Assembly: GCF_000373745.1 (NCBI RefSeq)
Contig: NZ_KB892280.1
Coordinates: 62,001 to 126,000, forward strand
DNA from: Oligella ureolytica DSM 18253
GTDB taxonomy: Bacteria > Pseudomonadota > Gammaproteobacteria > Burkholderiales > Burkholderiaceae_B
Length of the DNA stretch: 64,000 bases
Direction of reading: 5' to 3'
Below are positions 18,274 to 27,238 of this stretch, one piece after another. The first letter of the stretch is position 1, and each line of letters starts with the position of its first letter. Below the pieces are notes generated by a model, which was given only the letters and a program-made list of their open reading frames with translations, did not search any database and was not told the DNA's origin. Position numbers and translations under genes: made by a program.

Positions 18274-18888
18274 CTAATCCTCTTCCGGGGCGCCACGTGA
18301 ATTAACCACTTTATACACGACATCTGCACTAAAGCCTCTAGATGCTAAAAAGCGCAACTGCTTAGCCTTTTCTTTAGCCTGCTCTTCGAAACTCTGTTGC
18401 TCTGTCTCGCTTAAAAACTCATCATCACCTGATGTCTCAGTATCATAAAGGCTCACTCCGTATTTATCACCAAAGCGCCTAATCCATACCTCGCGCGCCC
18501 TCTGATACTCCGAGTCCTTAAGCTCCTCTTTAAGCTCGCTTAATTGCTCACTATCAAGATCATGCTGAGATAAGGCATGAAAAATCTTTTGATTGCCCCA
18601 ACGCTGCTCCCTACTCTGGACAAAGCTTTCAACAAAGCGCTCATCAGACTGCCAATTTTCGCGCTGCAATCTACTAACCACAGCATTGATAGCACCCATA
18701 TCATCTGTATAACGCTGCAGCCGCTGCCTAAGCTCCTTCTCTGAACACTCACGCCTGGAAAGGATAGCGACAGCCTTGGCCAGCAGATTAACCTCTGATT
18801 TTTGCTTGGCACCGGCTGTCGATTTAGCAACTAACTCCTCAGCTAAAGAAGCATACTCAGTCGTATTGTCAGCGTCTTTGGAACTCAT
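18274..18888 (-). CDS. recX: RecX regulatory protein
   Basis: Small modulator that binds RecA filaments and limits their growth. Seen: 204 residues, at the long end for RecX. It has a charged N-terminal extension (about 50 residues) and then helical repeats with the RecX patterns LSRRECSEKELRQRL and ENWQSDERFVESFVQSR. It starts 16 bases after the recA stop, so it is cotranscribed with recA under the same LexA box. Confidence 0.92.
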   Translation of the reverse strand: MSSKDADNTTEYASLAEELVAKSTAGAKQKSEVNLLAKAVAILSRRECSEKELRQRLQRYTDDMGAINAVVSRLQRENWQSDERFVESFVQSREQRWGNQKIFHALSQHDLDSEQLSELKEELKDSEYQRAREVWIRRFGDKYGVSLYDTETSGDDEFLSETEQQSFEEQAKEKAKQLRFLASRGFSADVVYKVVNSRGAPEED

Positions 18889-18904
18889 CTGTCAACTCGA
18901 ACAA

Positions 18905-19990
18905 CTATACTTCATCTGGGGTATCAGGTGAGTCTACATCGGCCCCTTCGACCGGCTCAATAGTAATAGCACGCTCGATAAGGCCAAGATTCTCACGAAT
19001 CTTATTTTCTATCTCTACCGCTAACGCAGGATGCTCACGCAAGTATTCACGAACATTGTCCTTACCCTGACCGATACGCGTGCCGTCATAGCTATACCAA
19101 GAACCCGCCTTGTCGACAATATCAGCCTTGACACCTAGATCAATAATCTCACCCTCTCGTGAAATGCCAGCACCATACATGATGTCAAATTCAGCCTGCT
19201 TGAATGGAGGAGCAATTTTGTTTTTAACGACCTTAACACGGGTTTCATTACCGACAATCTCGTCACCCTTTTTGATCGAACCGATGCGACGAATATCTAG
19301 ACGCACAGATGAATAGAATTTCAACGCGTTACCACCTGTGGTGGTCTCAGGGCTACCGAACATGACACCGATCTTCATGCGAATCTGATTAATAAAAATT
19401 ACCATGCAGTTGGTGCGCTTAATAGAAGCCGTCAACTTGCGCAGGGCTTGGCTCATTAAACGAGCCTGTAATCCTGGCAAATTATCACCCATATCGCCTT
19501 CAATCTCAGCACGAGGTGTCAGCGCAGCAACAGAGTCAATAACAATTAAATCGACAGAACCTGAACGCACTAGGGCATCCGTGATCTCGAGCGCCTGCTC
19601 GCCGGTGTCTGGCTGGGAAATTAACAGGTCTTCGAGATTAACACCCAAACGACTGGCATACTGAACATCTAGGGCATGCTCAGCATCAATAAAGGCACAA
19701 GTACCGCCAATTTTTTGCATTTCAGCAATAACTTGTAGCGTCAGTGTGGTTTTACCGGAAGATTCCGGACCATAGATCTCAATCACACGACCTCGCGGTA
19801 ATCCACCTACCCCTAAGGCGATATCCAGTCCTAGAGAGCCTGTAGATACGACTTGAATGTCATGCTGGATCTCATTATCCCCATAGCGCATCACGGAGCC
19901 CTTACCAAATTGCTTTTCAATTTGAGATAAGGCAGCCGATAAAGCTTTTGAACGCTCATCATTAGCTGCTTTATTTGCTTTTGTACTCAT
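18905..19990 (-). CDS. recA: Recombinase RecA
   Basis: DNA-dependent ATPase for homologous recombination and activation of LexA self-cleavage. Seen: 361 residues with Walker [14 protein letters not shown], the Walker B strand [12 protein letters not shown], loop L1 [22 protein letters not shown] in two recognisable parts, and L2 with [20 protein letters not shown]. The C-terminal tail is acidic. It has a LexA-controlled promoter and is followed by recX. rdgC is divergent. Confidence 0.99.
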   Translation of the reverse strand: MSTKANKAANDERSKALSAALSQIEKQFGKGSVMRYGDNEIQHDIQVVSTGSLGLDIALGVGGLPRGRVIEIYGPESSGKTTLTLQVIAEMQKIGGTCAFIDAEHALDVQYASRLGVNLEDLLISQPDTGEQALEITDALVRSGSVDLIVIDSVAALTPRAEIEGDMGDNLPGLQARLMSQALRKLTASIKRTNCMVIFINQIRMKIGVMFGSPETTTGGNALKFYSSVRLDIRRIGSIKKGDEIVGNETRVKVVKNKIAPPFKQAEFDIMYGAGISREGEIIDLGVKADIVDKAGSWYSYDGTRIGQGKDNVREYLREHPALAVEIENKIRENLGLIERAITIEPVEGADVDSPDTPDEV

Positions 19991-20066
19991 GCAAAGTTTC
20001 CTTATAAAAAATCTGATACTGCGATAGCAGATACCACCCCACTACGTTGCAGTTATTATGCCACCA

Positions 20067-20094
20067 ATTATACTGTATGTTTACACAGTATTGC
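20067..20094 (-). promoter_or_regulatory. recA promoter with LexA (SOS) box
   Basis: On the minus strand a -10 TATAAT (20072-20067) directly follows a LexA box of the form CTGT-N8-ACAG. On the plus strand that box is CTGTATGTTTACACAG (20073-20088). A weak -35 GCAATA lies 16 bases from the -10. The arrangement matches the E. coli recA promoter almost base for base, with the operator filling the spacer. Confidence 0.88.
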
Positions 20095-20121
20095 TAGTTT
20101 TATCCACCTCTTGTATTTTTC

Positions 20122-20149
20122 TTGCGACTTATTAGCAAAATGCTACACT
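20122..20149 (+). promoter_or_regulatory. Predicted rdgC promoter
   Basis: TTGCGA (20122-20127) and TACACT (20144-20149) with a 16-base spacer; transcription would start near 20157, giving a leader of about 20 bases. Confidence 0.5.
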
Positions 20150-20177
20150 TAGCCTTTTGGAAAAATTTGGAAAAAAC

Positions 20178-21074
20178 ATGTGGTTCAAAAATCTTAAACT
20201 ATTCCGTCTCAACCCCGATTGGAAAATAACAGCGCAAGACCTAGAGGAAAAGCTTCAAGCCAATGCGTTTATTGAGGGCAGTCCAGGTCAGGATACTAAA
20301 TTGGGCTGGGTTAATCCACTCGAGCACAGTGGCCTAGTTTATGAGCTGGGACAATATTATTTTCTAACATTACAAGCTGAAAAAAAACTATTACCCGCCA
20401 GTGTAATCAACCAATTCGCCCGTGAAAAAGCCATTGAAGTAGAAGAACAACAAGGGTATAAGCCGGGCCGCAAGCAAATGCGAGAAATCAAGGAAATGGT
20501 GACAGACACCTTAATTCCCAAAGCGTTTAGTATTTTTCGCCAAACGCGCGTGTGTCTGGATTTGGAAAATCACTGGCTCTACATTGATGCCGGTACCGCC
20601 TCTAAAGCGGATGAAGTGATCTCTTTACTTGTTAAAGCCTTGGATCCGGTGCCTATTCAATCTTTTATGACCGAGGTTTCTCCAAGTACCGCCATGACCG
20701 AGTGGATCTTCAGTGATGAGGTAACTGACGCCTTCAATATTGAACCACAGACAGAGTTTAAATCCACCCAAGAAGACCGTGCAACGGTACGCTTTACGAA
20801 CGTCATTCCCAGCCAAGAAGAAGTATCTAAGCACATTGAAAGTGGCAAGGTAGTGACTAAACTTGGACTGACTTGGCGTGATCGCGTCAGCTTTGTGCTT
20901 CATGACACCTTAGAAATCAAACGCATTCAGGCCTTAGAGATTTTAGATGAGCAACGCAACCCAAGTGGCGCCGATGATATCGAACGTTTTGAAGCCGATA
21001 TGACCCTGATGTGTAAAGAGTTTTCAGGTTTGCTGGAAGACTTAACAGCTGCTCTCGGCGGTGAAAAGAACTAA
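20178..21074 (+). CDS. rdgC: Recombination-associated protein RdgC
   Basis: Nucleoid-associated ring protein that binds DNA and opposes RecA loading. Seen: 298 residues from the ATG at 20178, preceded by TTTGGAA. The N-terminus MWFKNLKLFRL is the usual start; a TTG start at 20157 only adds seven residues. FIEGSPGQDTKLGWVNPLE is characteristic, and the central helix MREIKEMV and LTWRDRVSFVLHDTLEIKRI fit the family. It is divergent from recA and ends in its own terminator. The pairing with recA suits its role in restraining recombination. Confidence 0.93.
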   Translation: MWFKNLKLFRLNPDWKITAQDLEEKLQANAFIEGSPGQDTKLGWVNPLEHSGLVYELGQYYFLTLQAEKKLLPASVINQFAREKAIEVEEQQGYKPGRKQMREIKEMVTDTLIPKAFSIFRQTRVCLDLENHWLYIDAGTASKADEVISLLVKALDPVPIQSFMTEVSPSTAMTEWIFSDEVTDAFNIEPQTEFKSTQEDRATVRFTNVIPSQEEVSKHIESGKVVTKLGLTWRDRVSFVLHDTLEIKRIQALEILDEQRNPSGADDIERFEADMTLMCKEFSGLLEDLTAALGGEKN

Positions 21075-21082
21075 TACATTGC

Positions 21083-21106
21083 AAAGCCTCTACATTGGAG
21101 GCTTTT
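21083..21106. terminator. Terminator between rdgC and the methyltransferase gene
   Basis: Stem AAAGCCTC (21083-21090) with GAGGCTTT (21098-21105), 7-base loop, T-run after it on the plus strand and A-run before it, so it may act in both directions. Confidence 0.8.
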
Positions 21107-21108
21107 GC

Positions 21109-21927
21109 TTATTTCTTTTCCGGTACCACCCAATCAATCAGCGCCCATTTCATTGCATAGTTATCTTTGACAAAGTTAGCAGATTCTTTTTGATAAAAAT
21201 GTCTTAAGGCATCAATATCATCAGCGGTCGAATCACCATAATAAGCAGTCACTAACTCAATAAAATGCGCTTCGTCAGTACAGTGCTGAAATCGACCGGG
21301 CGCGTGTACAAAGCTTAATGCAGGATCGATACCCATCTCATAAAGTATATTAATGATATGGATATAATCAGGAAAAGCTTTTCTTTCTTTATTTAATAGA
21401 CTGGAAATTTCCGGTTGATCAAAACGGCCACCCGCTAAATAAGAAAAATAGATATGCTGCCTGGTATGACGGTGAAACTTCTCAAATAAGCGCTCAATAT
21501 CAATATCTAAGCCTGAACGTGAGGACACAAGCACATCAACCTCGGGCACCAAGCCCTGCCAATCATCTTCTTTTGATAAATGAATGGTGCTGATATTAGC
21601 CAACTTCGCTTCACGTGCGTTTAACTCCACATAATCAAGCATCGCACGACTATAGTCTAAGCAATATACATGGTCGACGTGAGGTGCAAGTTGGAGGGCC
21701 AAAGCACCTGTGCCTGAACCCACATCCAACACCGTTGAAATACCATTTAAATCAATGGCGTTAATAAAAAAATCAAAGTATTTGGAACGCGGGTTACCCT
21801 TTTTCTGCATAGAGTGAGCACGCTTATCCCAAGACTCCGCGGGCTGTTCAGAAAAAGCAATCTCCTTCATGTACTCCCTGTACCACTGAGCAGCATTTAG
21901 CACAGGATAAATCGTTCTTGTCGACAT
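21109..21927 (-). CDS. Class I SAM-dependent methyltransferase, substrate unknown
   Basis: Predicted cytoplasmic methyltransferase. Seen: 272 residues with motif I VLDVGSGTGALALQLAP (about 69-85), the acidic residue of motif II in VYCLDYSRAMLDYVE, and a motif IV-like VDVLVSSRSG. The C-terminal half has no recognisable substrate domain. One base separates it from the upstream DUF2478-like gene, so the two are translated from one message. Such pairs occur near molybdenum-related genes in other proteobacteria, but no Mo transporter is adjacent here. The target (small molecule, RNA or protein) cannot be read from the sequence. Confidence 0.8.
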   Translation of the reverse strand: MSTRTIYPVLNAAQWYREYMKEIAFSEQPAESWDKRAHSMQKKGNPRSKYFDFFINAIDLNGISTVLDVGSGTGALALQLAPHVDHVYCLDYSRAMLDYVELNAREAKLANISTIHLSKEDDWQGLVPEVDVLVSSRSGLDIDIERLFEKFHRHTRQHIYFSYLAGGRFDQPEISSLLNKERKAFPDYIHIINILYEMGIDPALSFVHAPGRFQHCTDEAHFIELVTAYYGDSTADDIDALRHFYQKESANFVKDNYAMKWALIDWVVPEKK

Positions 21928-21928
21928 A

Positions 21929-22444
21929 CTAGGCCTCTGCTAATTGTGCCTCAAGCCAAGCTTGCACTTCTTCCACCATCGGAAAAAGCTCTACGCCCAA
22001 ATCACCACTAAAGCGGCGCCATTGCTCTGCATATTTATCATGCACTGTCGACAAGACGGGTACCCCTTCACTGACAGCGCGGCTAATTTCTGCCACCAGA
22101 CCGCTACCCTCTGCTTCTGCAATACCGAATTTATTAATAACCAAAACATCAATACCTTGGTCCAGCGCCTCTCTTGGCACAGCGCTGGATGCCGCCAACG
22201 CCTCGCTATCCAAACGACAACCACTGGCACCGGCTCCTCGATCGACTAAAATTCGATACTCACGGTCATCACTGATAGAGCAAATAACCTCACCAATATA
22301 TCCGCCTTGCCCATCTTTTTTATTGAGTAAACCACCAACTTTTAAGCCTTTTTGTTGTAATTGCTCAACGGCCTCCCAGAGCGTCTGTACTGCTTCGTTA
22401 CCATCATCTTCAAACACGATCACTGCTAATGGTTTATTTTGCAT
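21929..22444 (-). CDS. DUF2478-like nucleotide-binding-fold protein
   Basis: Seen: 171 residues with the hydrophobic strand LAVIVFEDDG at the start, GLLNKKDGQGG near 38 and RILVDRGAGASGCRLDSEALA near 84. GIDVLVINKFGIAEAEGSGL near 117 and GVPVLSTVHDKYAEQWRRFSGD follow. This order matches the DUF2478 family, whose members are often found with molybdenum transport genes and carry a P-loop-like core. Here no canonical Walker A (GxxxxGKS) is visible, so ATP hydrolysis is doubtful. A link to molybdate or molybdopterin use is an inference, supported only by the presence of a Mo-dependent formate dehydrogenase at 36-41 kb. Confidence 0.68.
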   Translation of the reverse strand: MQNKPLAVIVFEDDGNEAVQTLWEAVEQLQQKGLKVGGLLNKKDGQGGYIGEVICSISDDREYRILVDRGAGASGCRLDSEALAASSAVPREALDQGIDVLVINKFGIAEAEGSGLVAEISRAVSEGVPVLSTVHDKYAEQWRRFSGDLGVELFPMVEEVQAWLEAQLAEA

Positions 22445-22463
22445 GACTTATCTCTCTAAAAAA

Positions 22464-23009
22464 CTACTGTAACTTTAAAGTTAAATTAAAAGCCTGAGGT
22501 ACTGCTTGATGCTTTTCGTCCTCTACATCCTGAGTGACTTCAATATGGCTACGATAAACAATACGCAATTCATAAAGGCCATGGCTGGGAATTTTAAAAG
22601 GCTCACCACTAATTAATGTGAGCACACTACTATTAAAATTATTATAAAGAAGCATCTCAAATAATTGACTTTCTTGCTCGGCTAACTCCACCACCAGTTC
22701 CTGATCTGCCTCTGCATTGAAGCGGAAAATAGCATTGCCCGCCCCCTTTATATAGCCCGTATAAAGCGCCTCACCTTCACTTAACAAATAGCTATCAATG
22801 TCATGTGAGAAATTAGTTAAAGAACGTACTAAGGCTTCTTCTTGCTTTTGCTTATTCAGCGCCTCAATATCATCAATTTCAGCAGGGACTTCAGGTACCT
22901 CTTCGGGCATCCTCTCGCGTTGAGGCACTAAGCCCACTAGAGCCACTAAGGCAAAGGTGACGGCAATGATGATAACAATTAATTTCTTTGATAGCGGGGT
23001 AATACGCAT
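22464..23009 (-). CDS. Membrane-anchored protein with a PPC-like beta-sandwich
   Basis: Seen: 181 residues; a single N-terminal transmembrane segment (about 10-28), an acidic linker (EEVPEVPAEIDDIEAL), and a C-terminal domain from about 75. That domain reads YTGYIKGAGNAIFRFNAEA, ELVVELAEQESQLFEMLLY and GLYELRIVYRSH. This strand order is typical of bacterial pre-peptidase (PPC)-like or lysozyme-inhibitor-like beta-sandwiches, which face the periplasm. There is no catalytic motif. It lies 19 bases upstream of the DUF2478-like gene on the same strand and 72 bases after uvrB, so it may belong to that transcript. Function unknown. Confidence 0.65.
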   Translation of the reverse strand: MRITPLSKKLIVIIIAVTFALVALVGLVPQRERMPEEVPEVPAEIDDIEALNKQKQEEALVRSLTNFSHDIDSYLLSEGEALYTGYIKGAGNAIFRFNAEADQELVVELAEQESQLFEMLLYNNFNSSVLTLISGEPFKIPSHGLYELRIVYRSHIEVTQDVEDEKHQAVPQAFNLTLKLQ

Positions 23010-23081
23010 TGGTCCAACATTTTTTAAAACGATTGAAATAGCTAATCATACATGGATTAGCGCATCGACATCAGACGGTCT

Positions 23082-25109
23082 TTAGGAGTTTAACAAAACT
23101 TCTTGCTTTAGCCTTTGCAACTGATCACGAGCCGCAGCCGCTTGCTCGAACTCAAGATTTTTAGCATGGTCCATCATCGCCTTTTCTAAGCGTTTCAACT
23201 CACGGCTAAGCGCTTTTTCATCATTAACAAAACGCTTTAGATCCTCTGTCTTAAAGCCGATGTTGGTGTCTTCTACCGGAGCCATGACACCATCGATCAT
23301 TTCTTTTACTTCTTTGATTACACCCACCGGCGTAATACCATGCGCTTCATTAAAACTCATTTGCTTGATACGACGACGCTCGGTTTCATCCATGGCACGC
23401 GCCATTGAATCGGTAATACGATCGGCATATAGGATCGCTTTACCATTGAGGTTACGTGCAGCACGACCAATGGTTTGAATCAAACTACGCTCAGAACGGA
23501 GGAAACCTTCTTTGTCTGCATCTAGAATCGCAACTAAAGACACTTCAGGAATATCTAAACCCTCTCTCAAGAGGTTGATTCCTACCAGCACATCAAAAGT
23601 TCCCAGCCTCAAATCGCGAATAATTTCTACCCGTTCAACCGTATCAATATCCGAATGTAAATATCGCACCTTGAGTCCATTTTCTTCCAAGTACTCAGTG
23701 AGATCCTCCGCCATACGCTTAGTCAACGTGGTAACCAGCACACGCTCACCAAGCGCAATACGCTCTTTGGCCTCACCCAAAAGATCATCAACTTGAGTCA
23801 ATGCAGATCGAACCTCAATAGTTGGGTCAACCAAACCGGTCGGTCGCACCACCTGCTCCACTACTTGATCAGAACGCTCGCTTTCATAATCAGCCGGCGT
23901 AGCAGAAACAAAGATGCTTTGACGCATTCGCTGCTCAAACTCGTCGATTTTGAGAGGCCTATTATCGAGCGCCGAGGGCAATCTAAAACCAAACTGCACT
24001 AAGGTTTCTTTGCGCGAACGGTCACCTCGATACATACCGCGCAATTGCCCCATCATGACATGACTCTCATCAAAAAACATCAATGCATCTTGGGGTAAAT
24101 AATCAATCAAGGTAGCCGGTGGCTCCCCCGGCGCAGCCCCCGATAAATGCCTTGAGTAATTCTCAATGCCTTTACAAAAGCCCAACTCCTGCATCATTTC
24201 AAGATCAAACAGCGTGCGTTGCTCAATACGCTGCGCCTCCACCAGCATGCCTTGGTCGTAATAATACTGCTTACGCTCACGAAGCTCTTCTTTAATCGTC
24301 TCCATTGCTCGCAAAATAGTTTCTCGGGGCGTCACAAAGTGAGAACTCGGGTAAATTGTAAAACGAGGGATCGCTTGCCTTACTTTACCGGTCAATGGAT
24401 CAAATAGCTCAATCGTTTCAATCTCATCATCAAACATGCTTAAACGAACGGCAAGCTCCGCGTTTTCAGAAGGGAACACATCAATAACGTCACCACGCAC
24501 CCTAAACGTACCGCGACTAAATTCCATATCATTACGCTCATATTGCATAGCTACTAAGCGCGCCAGTAATTCGTTACGAGGAATCTCATCACCTGTCCTG
24601 AGCAATAAAATCATGGCATGGTAGTCACTCTGGTTACCAATACCATAAATGGTCGATACGGTACCAACCACAATGGTGTCACGCCTTTCTAACAAGCTCT
24701 TGGTCGCAGATAAGCGCATCTGTTCGATATGCTCATTAACAGACGAGTCTTTTTCAATAAACAAATCACGTGCCGGCACATAAGCCTCCGGCTGGTAATA
24801 GTCATAGTATGAAACAAAATACTCAACTGCATTACGCGGGAAAAACTCCCGCATTTCAGCATAAAGCTGGGCCGCCAGTGTTTTATTTGGTGCTAACACG
24901 AGTGCCGGCCTACCCGTCCTGGCAATGGTATTGGCCATGGTGTATGTTTTGCCGGAACCGGTTACGCCCAGTAATGTTTGAAACATCAGACCGTCATTAA
25001 TCCCCTCTACCAAAGCGTCAATCGCTGCTGGCTGGTCGCCAGCCGGAGGAAAGGGTTGATACAACTGAAAAGGGCTATTGGGAAATTCTATGAATTTTGC
25101 TTGGTTCAT
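23082..25109 (-). CDS. uvrB: UvrABC system protein B
   Basis: Damage-recognition helicase of nucleotide excision repair. Seen: 675 residues with Walker [14 protein letters not shown], the DNA-strand-separating beta-hairpin [12 protein letters not shown], helicase motifs [10 protein letters not shown] and [23 protein letters not shown] (motif VI), and a C-terminal UVR coiled coil ([22 protein letters not shown] in two parts). No LexA box is visible in the short divergent gap upstream, although recA and lexA have one. Confidence 0.98.
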   Translation of the reverse strand: MNQAKFIEFPNSPFQLYQPFPPAGDQPAAIDALVEGINDGLMFQTLLGVTGSGKTYTMANTIARTGRPALVLAPNKTLAAQLYAEMREFFPRNAVEYFVSYYDYYQPEAYVPARDLFIEKDSSVNEHIEQMRLSATKSLLERRDTIVVGTVSTIYGIGNQSDYHAMILLLRTGDEIPRNELLARLVAMQYERNDMEFSRGTFRVRGDVIDVFPSENAELAVRLSMFDDEIETIELFDPLTGKVRQAIPRFTIYPSSHFVTPRETILRAMETIKEELRERKQYYYDQGMLVEAQRIEQRTLFDLEMMQELGFCKGIENYSRHLSGAAPGEPPATLIDYLPQDALMFFDESHVMMGQLRGMYRGDRSRKETLVQFGFRLPSALDNRPLKIDEFEQRMRQSIFVSATPADYESERSDQVVEQVVRPTGLVDPTIEVRSALTQVDDLLGEAKERIALGERVLVTTLTKRMAEDLTEYLEENGLKVRYLHSDIDTVERVEIIRDLRLGTFDVLVGINLLREGLDIPEVSLVAILDADKEGFLRSERSLIQTIGRAARNLNGKAILYADRITDSMARAMDETERRRIKQMSFNEAHGITPVGVIKEVKEMIDGVMAPVEDTNIGFKTEDLKRFVNDEKALSRELKRLEKAMMDHAKNLEFEQAAAARDQLQRLKQEVLLNS

Positions 25110-25212
25110 TTGTTATATTGTTATAATTAACTATTACGTGAAGTATCTTGAAGCTAGTCTTTCATTATCGCTTTTATTTTCTTTTTTTTCAAAAATCAGG
25201 TGTGTGCATACG

Positions 25213-26412
25213 ATGAGCAGTCTATACCAACATGTGGAAATGGCTCCAAACGATCCCATTTTAGGTCTTAACGAGCAGTTTATAGTCGATAGCCGTACTA
25301 ACAAGGTTAATTTAAGTATTGGTGTGTATAGTGACGATAATGGTCATCTGCCGTTACTCAAAGCGGTACGTGCAGCAGAGCAACAGCATTTTGAAGGTGC
25401 TAGTCCCCGCGGCTATTTACCCATTGAAGGTTTAGCCTCATACAACAAAGCAGCTCAGGCGTTACTACTAGGTGAAGACTCGCCCATCATAGCTCAGGGC
25501 CGTGCCGTTACCGTAGAGACCATCGGTGGTACAGGTGCACTTAAAATTGGCGCTGATTTTTTAAAAAAACTGACACCCGATTCTAAAGTCTATGTCAGCA
25601 ACCCCAGCTGGCAAAACCATGAGGCCATCTTCCAGGACGCCGGCTTTACCGTAGAAGCTTATCCATACTATTCAGCCGATATCCATGGTCTGGATTTTGC
25701 AGCAATGAAATCTCATCTAGAGCAGGTCGACGCTAGAAGCATCATTGTGCTTCATGCCTGCTGCCACAACCCGACCGGTATAGACCCTACATTAGAGCAA
25801 TGGCAAGAGATTTTGGACATTGTTAAAGCTCGCGACCTAATTCCTTTCTTAGACATTGCTTACCAAGGTTTTGGTGCAGGTTTACAAGAAGATGCTCAAG
25901 TTGTTCGCTTATTCGCTGAGGCAGGCGTTGAAATACTTGTCAGCTCTTCATTTTCAAAGTCATTCTCACTCTATGGCGAGCGTGTCGGTGCCTTGACACT
26001 GACAACAGAAAATCACGAGCTTGCTGAAAAAGTGTTGAGTCAGGTACGCACGGTTATTCGCACTAGCTACTCTAACCCTCCTACTCATGGAGCAACGATT
26101 GTCGCTGCCGTTCTTAATTCCCCTGAATTATTTAGCATGTGGGAAGATGAGCTAAGTCAGATGCGCGTACGTATTCAATCGATGCGTGAACAGCTCGTGG
26201 AGAAAATCAAAGCAGCCGGCGTGGAGCAAGACTTTAGTTTCATCCTCAAGCAAAAAGGTATGTTCTCGTTCTCTGGCCTGACTAAGGAGCAGGTGGAGCG
26301 CTTACGCAAAGACTTTGCTATTTATGCCGTCGGCTCAGGCCGTATTTGTGTTGCTGCACTTAACTCTAAAAACATTGATTATGTCGCTAAGTCAATTGCC
26401 ACGGTGCTCTAA
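25213..26412 (+). CDS. Aromatic-amino-acid/aspartate aminotransferase
   Basis: Class I PLP aminotransferase transferring an amino group between aromatic or dicarboxylic amino acids and 2-oxoglutarate. Seen: 399 residues from the ATG at 25213; an upstream extension overlaps uvrB and is hydrophobic junk. The start MAPNDPILGLNEQFIVD, the SIGVYSDDNG loop, CCHNPTGIDPT, the PLP-lysine region SSSFSKSFSLYGERVGAL and the Arg-containing SGRICVAALN are all intact. It is of the AspC/TyrB type; the motif set cannot separate the two. It is divergent from uvrB. Confidence 0.9.
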   Translation: MSSLYQHVEMAPNDPILGLNEQFIVDSRTNKVNLSIGVYSDDNGHLPLLKAVRAAEQQHFEGASPRGYLPIEGLASYNKAAQALLLGEDSPIIAQGRAVTVETIGGTGALKIGADFLKKLTPDSKVYVSNPSWQNHEAIFQDAGFTVEAYPYYSADIHGLDFAAMKSHLEQVDARSIIVLHACCHNPTGIDPTLEQWQEILDIVKARDLIPFLDIAYQGFGAGLQEDAQVVRLFAEAGVEILVSSSFSKSFSLYGERVGALTLTTENHELAEKVLSQVRTVIRTSYSNPPTHGATIVAAVLNSPELFSMWEDELSQMRVRIQSMREQLVEKIKAAGVEQDFSFILKQKGMFSFSGLTKEQVERLRKDFAIYAVGSGRICVAALNSKNIDYVAKSIATVL

Positions 26413-26467
26413 CGACCTATATCAAGTAAATTAGGCTTGCTTTTCTTGCTGTTATGATAGAAAATGA

Positions 26468-26483
26468 CTGTACACATGTACAG
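26468..26483. promoter_or_regulatory. LexA (SOS) box before lexA
   Basis: CTGTACACATGTACAG matches CTGT-N8-ACAG exactly. It lies in a longer near-palindrome (AAAATGACTG...CAGTCATTTT, 26461-26490) and 21 bases before the lexA start, so LexA would repress its own gene. A weak TATGAT 10 bases upstream may be the -10. Confidence 0.9.
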
Positions 26484-26503
26484 TCATTTTACCCTGGAGT
26501 GAT

Positions 26504-27181
26504 ATGAGCATTAAACTCACCACCAGACAGCAAGAAGTCTTTGATCTTATCAAAAGCAATATTCGTCGCACCGGCTTCCCGCCGACACGCGCCGAAATTG
26601 CTCAGAGCTTAGGTTTTCGCTCAGCCAACGCTGCCGAAGATCACCTCAAAGCATTAGCAAAAAAAGGAGCTATCATTTTAGTTCCCGGCACCTCGCGTGG
26701 CATTCGTTTAAACCCAGAGCTTGACGATACTCCCAAGCCATCTGAAGCTCACAGCAATGATAACAACACCATCACGACACCTATTATCTTTGACAACATT
26801 AAGACACTGCCTCTGATTGGTCGTGTGGCTGCCGGTAGTCCTATATTGGCTCAAGAGCATATCGAAAAAGAAATCCCAGTTGACCCTGCTATGTTTGAAG
26901 ACAAAGCAGACTACCTACTACGCGTACGCGGTGAATCGATGATTGATATTGGTATTTTTGATGGTGATTTACTCGCTGTCAGAAAAACGACCACCGCCCA
27001 CAATGGTCAAATTGTCGTTGCTCGGATTAATGACGAGGTCACTGTCAAACGCTTTGAAAAAGGCAGCAAACATATTTCCCTACTCCCTGAAAACAAGCGA
27101 TTTGAACCGATTATCGTCACACCAAAAGATGATTTCGCAATCGAAGGCCTAGCGGTAGGACTGATCAGAAGTCTACATTAA
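26504..27181 (+). CDS. lexA: LexA repressor
   Basis: SOS-response repressor that self-cleaves when stimulated by RecA filaments. Seen: 225 residues with an N-terminal winged-helix DNA-binding domain ([20 protein letters not shown]), a linker longer than in E. coli, the cleavage site Ala110-Gly111 in GRVAAGSP, Ser145 in RGESM and Lys182 in VTVKRFEK. The 35- and 37-residue spacings equal those of the E. coli Ala-Gly, Ser and Lys. It has a ribosome site GGAG and is autoregulated through the box upstream. Confidence 0.97.
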   Translation: MSIKLTTRQQEVFDLIKSNIRRTGFPPTRAEIAQSLGFRSANAAEDHLKALAKKGAIILVPGTSRGIRLNPELDDTPKPSEAHSNDNNTITTPIIFDNIKTLPLIGRVAAGSPILAQEHIEKEIPVDPAMFEDKADYLLRVRGESMIDIGIFDGDLLAVRKTTTAHNGQIVVARINDEVTVKRFEKGSKHISLLPENKRFEPIIVTPKDDFAIEGLAVGLIRSLH

Positions 27182-27192
27182 TTTAAATTGAC

Positions 27193-27232
27193 AACTGGGG
27201 TGACAGACAATAAGCTCTCACCCCAGTTTTTT
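27193..27232. terminator. Terminator between lexA and copA
   Basis: Perfect 11-bp stem AACTGGGGTGA (27193-27203) and TCACCCCAGTT (27218-27228), with T residues to 27232. The genes are convergent, so it likely serves both. Confidence 0.88.
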
Positions 27233-27238
27233 GCTGAA

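Noticed and set aside
18540-18830. 96-codon open frame on the minus strand in another phase
   Set aside because: Overlaps recX in a different frame; no ribosome site and no family pattern.
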